Source of the DNA: Gammaproteobacteria bacterium | GTDB lineage: Bacteria > Pseudomonadota > Gammaproteobacteria > Arenicellales > Spongiicolonaceae | Length of the DNA: 10,879 nt | Direction: 5' to 3' | NCBI GenBank assembly: GCA_007570945.1 | Contig: RKSH01000022.1 | Span: 1-10,879, forward strand | Shown: positions 5,395 to 10,879 of the stretch, piece by piece | Layout of the letters: each line of letters starts with the position of its first letter | How positions within the stretch are numbered: the first letter of the stretch is position 1 | The notes under the pieces: model-generated | The model's database searches: none | The model's input: only the letters and a program-made list of their open reading frames with translations | What the model was told of the DNA's origin: nothing | Made by a program: the position numbers and the translations under genes

Positions 5395-6435
5395 TTATTT
5401 CAGCAGGTTGGTCCAGATGCGGTCGTATAGTCTGACCACCTCGGGCGGGCAGCTCGGAACAAACTCCCCGGCCGGAGCGCCCGTGGGCGGGTTCAATTCG
5501 TTGGCGGCGGACAGCTCGGCCTCCAGGTAAGGCTCCACGCCCTTAACCCCGGCGCTGTATTTGGCGAAGTTGGTGAGGACGGCGGCGTTTTCCGGGGCCA
5601 TCATGAAGTTCAGAAACAACTTCGCGTTTTCCAAATTCGGCGCGCCTTTCAGCACCACCAGATTGTCCATCCACGCGGTGTAGCCTTCCCTGGGATAGGC
5701 GTATTTAAGCGAGGCGCGCTCGGCGCGGGCCTTCATGCCGAAGCCGTTCCAAATCATGCCGGCGGCGGCGTCGCCGGAAACCAGCACTTCCTTGGCGCCG
5801 TCGGAGTTGAAAGACAGCCAGTGTTTTTTGGCGCCCACCAGCAGGTTGTTGAGTTCCGCCAACTGGGCGCGGTTGCTGTTGCAGCGCGGGTGGCCGAGGT
5901 AGCGCAGGCCGGCGTTCAGCACGTCGTTCACATCCCGCAGCATGTTAATCTTCCCGCGCAGTTGCGGCGGCGGGTCAAACAGAATCGCCAGCGTGTCGAT
6001 GTCGCCGCCGTAAACCGAGGTGTCCACCGAGAAAGCGGTGCTGCCCCATTGGTACGGCACCGAATATTCGCGCCCGGGGTCAAAGCTCACGTCGACCCAC
6101 TTGGGGTCCACATGGCGGAAGTTGGGCAGGCGGTTGGCGTTGATTTTTTCCAAAAATCCCTCTTGGATTAAAATCGCCACCATGTAGTCCCCGGGCACCG
6201 CCACGTCATAGCCGCGCACGCCGGATTTAAGTTTGGCCAGCAGCGTTTCGTTGCTGTCATATGTGTCCAGCGTGACCTTGACGTCGTGCTCGGCGGAAAA
6301 TTTGTCCAGCAACTGCTGGGGCATGTATTCAAACCAGTTCCACAGTTTGAGTTCACCGGCGGCGGCGGCCGGCGGGGAAAAAACCGCCGCCGCCGACATG
6401 ACCAGCGCGACGAGAATGGATTGGACAATTTTCAT
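5395..6435 (-). CDS. potD: Polyamine ABC transporter periplasmic binding protein (PotD family)
   Basis: This 346-residue periplasmic spermidine/putrescine-binding protein has a Sec signal: a basic start, a hydrophobic core at about 4-19, and cleavage probably after the PPAAAA run near residue 26. The mature part begins ELKLWNWFEYMP. Residues matching the polyamine-binding aromatic and acidic positions I recall for E. coli PotD are present: Trp34 and Tyr37 in NWFEY, Asp168 in LRDVNDVL, Trp229 in MIWNG, and Trp255 and Asp257 in AWMDN. Those contacts make a polyamine or related diamine a likely ligand, although PotD paralogues with other ligands exist. ATG at 6435 is preferred to an in-frame GTG at 6444, because AGAGG lies 8 bases upstream of the ATG. 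It is the last gene of potABCD, 42 bases after potC, and converges with the hydrolase gene. Confidence 0.9.
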   Translation of the reverse strand: MKIVQSILVALVMSAAAVFSPPAAAAGELKLWNWFEYMPQQLLDKFSAEHDVKVTLDTYDSNETLLAKLKSGVRGYDVAVPGDYMVAILIQEGFLEKINANRLPNFRHVDPKWVDVSFDPGREYSVPYQWGSTAFSVDTSVYGGDIDTLAILFDPPPQLRGKINMLRDVNDVLNAGLRYLGHPRCNSNRAQLAELNNLLVGAKKHWLSFNSDGAKEVLVSGDAAAGMIWNGFGMKARAERASLKYAYPREGYTAWMDNLVVLKGAPNLENAKLFLNFMMAPENAAVLTNFAKYSAGVKGVEPYLEAELSAANELNPPTGAPAGEFVPSCPPEVVRLYDRIWTNLLK

Positions 6436-6445
6436 GGCGTTCACC

Positions 6446-6465
6446 TCTGCTGGGTTCTGCTGGGT
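6446..6465. repeat. 10-bp perfect tandem duplication in the potC-potD spacer
   Basis: TCTGCTGGGT occurs twice in immediate succession, just upstream (on the minus strand) of the AGAGG ribosome-binding site of potD. It accounts for about half of the 42-base spacer. It is probably a slippage duplication, and no function is evident. Confidence 0.6.
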
Positions 6466-6477
6466 TGAGTGAAAAAA

Positions 6478-7269
6478 TCAGGCCCGCCTGCGGCCGACAA
6501 GATAGGACAAACTAACAAAAAACACCGACACCAGCAACATGACGGTGGAGATGGCGTTAATCTCCGGCGAGAACCCCACCCGCACCATGCCGTAAATCGC
6601 CAGCGGCAACGTGGTGGTGCCGGGGCCGGTGACCATGTTGGTGATGATGAAGTCGTCCAGCGAAATAATGAACGCCAGCATCAGGCCGGCGAAAATGCCC
6701 GGCATCATCATCGGCAACAGCACGAAACGAAAACTCCGCCAGCGGTCGGCGTATAAATCTTGCGCCGCGTCCTCGTAAAAAGTCTCAATGCCGGACAGCC
6801 GCGCGGCGATGGGCAGGTAGGCGAAAGGCACGCAAAAAACGGTGTGGGCGATGACCACCGTCAGCAGGCCGAGCTGAAAACCGATGGCGAGAAAGAAAAT
6901 CAGCATGGCCACGGCGGTGACGATTTCGGGAATCATCAGTGGCAGGTTAATCAGGACGAACACCCCGCCGCGGCCGCGAAATCCCCGGCCGCGCGCGAGG
7001 GCGAGGGCGGCGGCGGTGGCAATCACCGTCGCCGCCACCGAGGCGGCGACGGCGACCACCAGCGAGTTGAGGGTGGCGGCCTGAATGTGCGGGTTGGCGA
7101 AGGCTTTCGCATACCACGCCAGACTGAACCCGCCCCAGGTGGTGATGGAGCGGATGGCGTTGAAGGAATACACCGCCACCACCAATATCGGCGCATACAG
7201 CAGCGCCATGCACAGCCAGGTGACCTGGCTGAAGCCGGGGTAGGCGCTGATGGGTTTGGGCTTTCTCAT
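6478..7269 (-). CDS. potC: Polyamine ABC transporter permease (PotC family)
   Basis: This 263-residue inner-membrane permease of the MalF/PotC (BPD_transp_1) type has about six hydrophobic segments, at roughly 15-36, 65-92, 103-128, 135-155, 190-210 and 239-259. The cytoplasmic EAA loop that contacts the ATPase is YEDAAQDLYADRWRSFRFVL (165-184). The SLDDFIIT (203-210) and TTTLPLAIYGMVR (218-230) blocks are strongly PotC-like. It starts at ATG 7269, three bases after the potB stop, so translation is likely coupled. It pairs with PotB to form the membrane channel for the substrate delivered by PotD. Confidence 0.92.
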   Translation of the reverse strand: MRKPKPISAYPGFSQVTWLCMALLYAPILVVAVYSFNAIRSITTWGGFSLAWYAKAFANPHIQAATLNSLVVAVAASVAATVIATAAALALARGRGFRGRGGVFVLINLPLMIPEIVTAVAMLIFFLAIGFQLGLLTVVIAHTVFCVPFAYLPIAARLSGIETFYEDAAQDLYADRWRSFRFVLLPMMMPGIFAGLMLAFIISLDDFIITNMVTGPGTTTLPLAIYGMVRVGFSPEINAISTVMLLVSVFFVSLSYLVGRRRA

Positions 7270-7272
7270 CGC

Positions 7273-8148
7273 CTAATTGCCGGCCGCGGAAAGCGCGCGG
7301 CGGCGGGCAAGGACGGTGAGGGCGACCAGCACCGCGCTTAGCAGCAGCACCGCCGCCGCCGCGCCGAAAGGCCAGTTGCGCGAGCCTTGAAATTGCAGCG
7401 CCACCAGGTTGCCAATCATCAGGTTTTTCCCGCCGCCCAGCAGGTCCGGCGCGATGTAGGCGCCGAGGGAGGGAATGAACACCAGCAGGCAGCCGGCGAC
7501 CACCCCGGGTTTGACCGTCGGCAGAATGATTCTTCTGAGAATGGTCCAGCGCCCGGCGTACAAGTCGCACGCCGCCTCCATCAGCGAGAAATCAAAGCGC
7601 TCAATGGCGGCGTAGATCGGCAGCACCATGAACGGCAGGTAACTGTAGACCAGGCCGAGGGCGACGGCGAAGTCGGTGTAGGCGATGCGCAGCGGCGCGT
7701 CCACGATGCCGGCGGCGGCGAGGGCGCCGTTGAGCGGGCCTTCGTCGCGGAGCACAAACAGCATGGACACCGTGCGGATTAAAAGGTTCACCCAGTACGG
7801 CACCGTCACCAGCAGCACCCAGGCCGAGCGCGTCGCCGGCGGGCGGGTGGCGATGAAGTAGGCGGTGGGAAAGCCGATTAAAAGGCAAATCACCGTCGCC
7901 GCCAGCGCCTGCACAAAGGAGCGAAAATAAATGGACAGGTAGGAGGTGTGAAACACCAGCTCGTCGGTGAGAAAGTCGCGCTCGAAAAAGAATTGAATGT
8001 AGGCGTCGAAACTCAGCAACCACTCCACGCCGCCGTAGGTGCCCGGGCTGAGGAACGAGTACACCGCCATCAGCGCCACCGGCAGCAGCAAAAAGAATCC
8101 AATCATCGCCAGCGTCGGCGACAGCAGCAGCAGCCGGGCGCGGGTCAT
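7273..8148 (-). CDS. potB: Polyamine ABC transporter permease (PotB family)
   Basis: This 291-residue inner-membrane permease has hydrophobic segments at about 7-32, 76-100, 109-131, 159-180, 214-235 and 261-281. The EAA loop is EAACDLYAGRWTILRRIILP (191-210). Blocks such as PYWVNLLIRT (117-126), YSYLPFMVLPIYAAIE (168-183) and PSLGAYIAPDLLGG (226-239) are typical of PotB. It starts at ATG 8148, three bases after the potA stop, and ends three bases before potC; the identical tight spacing indicates one operon with coupled translation. The substrate class follows from its partners rather than from the permease itself. Confidence 0.92.
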   Translation of the reverse strand: MTRARLLLLSPTLAMIGFFLLLPVALMAVYSFLSPGTYGGVEWLLSFDAYIQFFFERDFLTDELVFHTSYLSIYFRSFVQALAATVICLLIGFPTAYFIATRPPATRSAWVLLVTVPYWVNLLIRTVSMLFVLRDEGPLNGALAAAGIVDAPLRIAYTDFAVALGLVYSYLPFMVLPIYAAIERFDFSLMEAACDLYAGRWTILRRIILPTVKPGVVAGCLLVFIPSLGAYIAPDLLGGGKNLMIGNLVALQFQGSRNWPFGAAAAVLLLSAVLVALTVLARRRALSAAGN

Positions 8149-8151
8149 GGT

Positions 8152-9252
8152 TCAGTCCGCCAGCAGGCGCGCCGCGCCCGGATTCACCCTCAGCCGAATG
8201 CGCTGGCCGGGGCCCGGCGGCGGCCGCTCCCGCCCGGCGTTCTGCACCCGCGCTTGCAGCATTTGGCCGTCACCGAGTCGCACGCTGAGTTGGGTGTCGG
8301 TGCCGAGGTAGCTGAGGTTTTCCACCACGCCGCTGAGCGCCGGCCCGCCGCCGCCATCCGCTGAAAAAGAAACCTGCTCCGGGCGGATGGAAACGCGCGC
8401 ATCAAAGCCGGCCGCCGCCTCCCCGGCGCAGGAGCACTGCAACAGCGCGCCGTCCAGCCGGCACCACGCCGCATCCTGTTCCAATCTTTCCACCGTCACC
8501 GTCAGAAAATTGCTTTCGCCGATAAAGTTTGCGACAAAACTGTCGCACGGTTTTTCATAAATGTCCCGCGGCGCGCCGGTTTGCCGCACCCGCCCGCCGG
8601 ACATCACCGCGATTCGGTCGCTCATGGTCAGCGCCTCCTCCTGGTCATGGGTGACGAAAACAAACGTGATGCCGGTCCGCTGCCGCATGGCCTTCAGTTC
8701 CGCGCGCATGGCCTGGCGCAGTTTAAGATCCAGCGCCGACAGCGGCTCGTCCAGCAGCAGCACCCGCGGCCTTGGCGCCAGTGCGCGCGCCAATGCAATG
8801 CGCTGCTGCTGCCCGCCGGACAACTGCGCCGGCTTGCGCGCGGCGAACTGTTCCATTTTCACCAGTGCAAGCATCTCGCCGATGGTCCGCTCAATCTCGC
8901 CCGGCGCGCGCCCCAACATTCGCAGACTGAAAGCGACATTCTCCGCCACCGTCATGTGCGGAAAAAGCGCGTAGTGCTGAAACACCGTGTTCACCGGCCG
9001 CTTGTGCGGCGGCAGCCCTTTAATGTCCTCGCCAAACAGGAAAATCCCGCCGTCATCCGGCTGCTCAAACCCGGCAATCATCCGCAGCAAAGTGGTCTTG
9101 CCGCACCCCGACGGCCCCAGCAGGGTGAAAAATTCGTTGTCGCCGATGGTGAGGGTGACGCCGTCCAGCGCCTTCACCTGCTCCGCCCCGCGCCCGAATT
9201 GCTTGGACACCGCGCGGATTTCCACCGCCGGATTTTTTTGTGCAGACTCCAT
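8152..9252 (-). CDS. potA: Polyamine ABC transporter ATP-binding protein (PotA family)
   Basis: This 366-residue cytoplasmic ATPase powers the importer. All nucleotide-binding motifs are intact: Walker A GPSGCGKT (46-53), Q-loop in FQHYALFPHM (91-100), signature LSGGQQQ (144-150), Walker B VLLLDEP (164-170), the D-loop SALD, and the H-loop His202 in VTHDQEEALTMSDR. A C-terminal regulatory TOBE domain covers about 285-366, as in spermidine/putrescine, iron and sulfate importer ATPases. ATG at 9252 is preferred: AGGCGG lies 7 bases upstream and the family-like sequence begins there. An upstream in-frame ATG at 9288 has no ribosome-binding site. It is the first gene of potABCD. The 70-base gap to the methylase stop should hold the promoter if the operon is not read through; no clear -35/-10 pair is visible. 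Confidence 0.92.
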   Translation of the reverse strand: MESAQKNPAVEIRAVSKQFGRGAEQVKALDGVTLTIGDNEFFTLLGPSGCGKTTLLRMIAGFEQPDDGGIFLFGEDIKGLPPHKRPVNTVFQHYALFPHMTVAENVAFSLRMLGRAPGEIERTIGEMLALVKMEQFAARKPAQLSGGQQQRIALARALAPRPRVLLLDEPLSALDLKLRQAMRAELKAMRQRTGITFVFVTHDQEEALTMSDRIAVMSGGRVRQTGAPRDIYEKPCDSFVANFIGESNFLTVTVERLEQDAAWCRLDGALLQCSCAGEAAAGFDARVSIRPEQVSFSADGGGGPALSGVVENLSYLGTDTQLSVRLGDGQMLQARVQNAGRERPPPGPGQRIRLRVNPGAARLLAD

Positions 9253-9322
9253 TTTTTTACCGCCTGAAAGGAGCGCCCATTGTGGCACAAAGCCGATTGT
9301 TGCCGGCGTCGCCGGTTTTCCC
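9253..9322 (-). promoter_or_regulatory. Leader upstream of potABCD with a small palindrome
   Basis: This 70-base spacer between the methylase stop and the potA start contains an 11-base palindrome TTGTGGCACAA at 9280-9290 and a GC-rich mirror CCGGCG-T-CGCCGG at 9303-9315. Neither resembles a named operator I know. On the minus strand no T-run follows the GC-rich element, so it is a poor terminator for the methylase gene. The region probably carries the operon promoter, but this is inferred from position only. Confidence 0.3.
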
Positions 9323-10879
9323 TCAGAAGAATTTCATTTGGGACCCCCAGACGCCGGTTTTCCCCGCCGATTTGCCTCGCACAAATGGCTCGGCGGCGAT
9401 GCGGCGGCGCAGAGTTTCGGCGTCGGGCAACCCCTTGACCGCGGCGGCGCAAGCTTCATCCAGGGCGGCGCGGGTTTCGTCGGTCTCAATATTTGGCAGC
9501 GGCGCGAGGTCGTTGCTTTGTTGCGCGGTAAAGGCGGCGGCCAGGCGGGCAACGGTGGTTTTTCGGTTGAGGTCGGGCACCGGGAACTTCTGCAACGGGC
9601 CGTTTTTGATTCCGGTCCACGCGCCACGAGTCGGCGTTTGCAGCCACAGGAAAGCGGCGATACCGTAGGAGGAATTGAGCCACACGGTGAGGGCGCGCAG
9701 TGCGTTTTCATTTGCTTTTTTCATGCGCAACGGATACCACACATTGGCCAGCACCGGCTTGTCCACCAGCACGGCAAAAGTACGCACAGTTTCAAGCCAA
9801 ATACGCGAAACCACGCAGAGCCGTGCGCTGGCCCAACCCCAAAGGTAGTCGGGATAATTCTTGTGCCGGCCGCGTTTCGCCATGGTTCCTTTTTGTGTCC
9901 GCTGTTCATGAATGGGCGAAAGATAAGCATTGGACGTAGCCGCCATGGTGCGCCGCTCATCGGTTTTGTGGCTCCAGAAAGCGGCATACTCGGTGGGGCG
10001 TTCGATTTTTTCAAAAGCGTCCCAAACACGGTTTGCTATGGGGCCGATGTTGACAAATTCGTTGAGCGGAAAAACCGTTTTGCATTGCATGATGTTTTCC
10101 GCATCATTCGCCAGTCGCGGTGAGGCAAAGCGGGTGCGGTGCCATGCCGCCGCATCGATTTGTTTGCGGTAAACGTATATGCCAAGTTCGGCATCCATTG
10201 CGGACTGTGTGACGTTGCTGATGGCGGGTTTGAGCCGGCGCACCACGGCGGCGGCATCCAGTTCGCCAGCGGGGTTGCGCAGGAGGTGCACAAAGGCGGT
10301 GTCGCTGTTGTTGTGGTTTGCCGCTTCCTCCTCTTTTTCTCTGCGGGTGGCCACGACCAGGCACTCGGACAGGGAGGTGCTCTCGGAAAAGTTGGTGCGC
10401 GCGGCGTCATGGGAAAGGACGACCACATCCAGCCGCAAAACCTCGGCCAGCAGCTTGCGGGTTTTGCGCCACGCGTCGCCGGTGCACAAAGCGGCCGGCA
10501 AAACCGCCGCCAGGCGGCCGCCGTGCTTCAGCCGTCTTGCGGCGGCGGCCAAAATCACCGCGCCCAGGCCGGCACTGGTGGAGGCGTTGATGTTGTGTTT
10601 GCCGAGGTCTTTGCCCAGGGCCTTTTGCATGCGCTGGCGGGTGTCCGGCGGCATGTCGCCGAACATTTGGTTGCTGGCCATTGAGCGGGAAAAGGGCGGG
10701 TTGAGGATGGCCAGGTCCAACTTCGGCAAGCGGACGGTGGCGCGCACATCGCCCTTGCCGGCGACTTTGCGCGCCTCGGCCGGGTTGGTCACCAGGTCGT
10801 GCTGGATTTCCACCTTGTCGCTGAACAGAAAGTTGGCGCTGCCGAGGGCGATGGCGCCGTTGCCCTCGCTACCGCAGGG
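9323..10879 (-). CDS. N6-adenine DNA methyltransferase, large restriction-modification type (C-terminal part, cut by window edge)
   Basis: The frame is open from the window edge to a TGA at 9325-9323, giving 518 residues; the N-terminus lies outside, and the GTG at 10813 is not the start. The in-window sequence begins PCGSEGNGAIALGSANFLF, a segment that in this family lies between the SAM-binding motif I (off-window) and the catalytic motif IV, here LAILNPPF at about 56-63. NPPF is the signature of N6-adenine methylases. Downstream, AAARRLKHGGRLAAVLP is a conserved block after the catalytic region. The C-terminal part, with WLNSSYGIAAFLWLQTPTRG and then GPLQKFPVPDL, looks like a target-recognition/specificity region. 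No nuclease motif is visible in this part. It could belong to a type I/IIG-like, BREX-like or DISARM-like system; upstream genes would decide. It lies 70 bases before potA on the same strand, with no functional link evident. Confidence 0.85.
   Translation of the reverse strand, partial: PCGSEGNGAIALGSANFLFSDKVEIQHDLVTNPAEARKVAGKGDVRATVRLPKLDLAILNPPFSRSMASNQMFGDMPPDTRQRMQKALGKDLGKHNINASTSAGLGAVILAAAARRLKHGGRLAAVLPAALCTGDAWRKTRKLLAEVLRLDVVVLSHDAARTNFSESTSLSECLVVATRREKEEEAANHNNSDTAFVHLLRNPAGELDAAAVVRRLKPAISNVTQSAMDAELGIYVYRKQIDAAAWHRTRFASPRLANDAENIMQCKTVFPLNEFVNIGPIANRVWDAFEKIERPTEYAAFWSHKTDERRTMAATSNAYLSPIHEQRTQKGTMAKRGRHKNYPDYLWGWASARLCVVSRIWLETVRTFAVLVDKPVLANVWYPLRMKKANENALRALTVWLNSSYGIAAFLWLQTPTRGAWTGIKNGPLQKFPVPDLNRKTTVARLAAAFTAQQSNDLAPLPNIETDETRAALDEACAAAVKGLPDAETLRRRIAAEPFVRGKSAGKTGVWGSQMKFF

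Noticed and set aside
9303..9315. CCGGCG-T-CGCCGG element as a terminator for the methylase
   Set aside because: The T-run is on the plus-strand side only; the methylase is transcribed on the minus strand, and the loop is a single base unless the stem is shortened.
8987..10123. 378-codon open frame on the plus strand
   Set aside because: It is antisense to potA and the methylase, whose motifs are intact in the opposite direction.

Overview
The window is a GC-rich proteobacterial chromosome segment. An MlaA outer-membrane lipoprotein, a symmetrical Ap4A hydrolase (ApaH) and a complete PotABCD polyamine importer point to a Gram-negative bacterium, most likely gamma- or betaproteobacterial; genus cannot be read from the sequence. 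The left ~2.1 kb is visibly more AT-rich than the rest and carries accessory genes. The middle (about 2.4-9.3 kb) is housekeeping and metabolic. The right end enters a DNA methyltransferase.

Layout, left to right. (1) 1-774, minus: N-terminal 258 residues of a DUF262/GmrS-like protein, cut by the window edge. (2) 775-886: short spacer with a perfect 20-bp palindromic repeat of the REP/dRS3 type. (3) 887-2038, minus: a compact three-gene cassette consisting of a small putative antitoxin, a zeta-family toxin kinase and a HicB-like protein, whose reading frames overlap by 4 and about 8 bases. (4) 2039-2375: the upstream region of that cassette plus a frameshifted C-terminal remnant of an IS1595-family transposase ending against apaH. 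(5) 2376-4096, minus: mlaA then apaH, 11 bases apart; ApaH carries a 21-bp in-frame tandem repeat. (6) 4147-5379, plus: an M20-family carbamoyl-amino-acid or allantoate type amidohydrolase, divergent from mlaA. (7) 5395-9252, minus: potA-potB-potC-potD, tightly packed, convergent with the hydrolase. (8) 9323-10879, minus: C-terminal 518 residues of a large N6-adenine DNA methyltransferase.

How they may work together. PotABCD forms a full ABC importer, with ATPase, two permeases and a periplasmic binding protein that keeps the polyamine-contacting aromatic residues. The hydrolase beside it releases ammonia and CO2 from carbamoyl compounds and could share a nitrogen-scavenging role, but it lies on the other strand, so this is only an inference. 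The DUF262 protein, the zeta/HicB cassette and the methylase are all of defence or stress type and lie at the two ends of the window around the metabolic block.

The observations most worth a second look are the overlapping antitoxin-zeta-HicB operon, the heptapeptide tandem repeat inside ApaH, and a GC-only hairpin that places the apaH ribosome-binding site and the mlaA stop codon in its loop.
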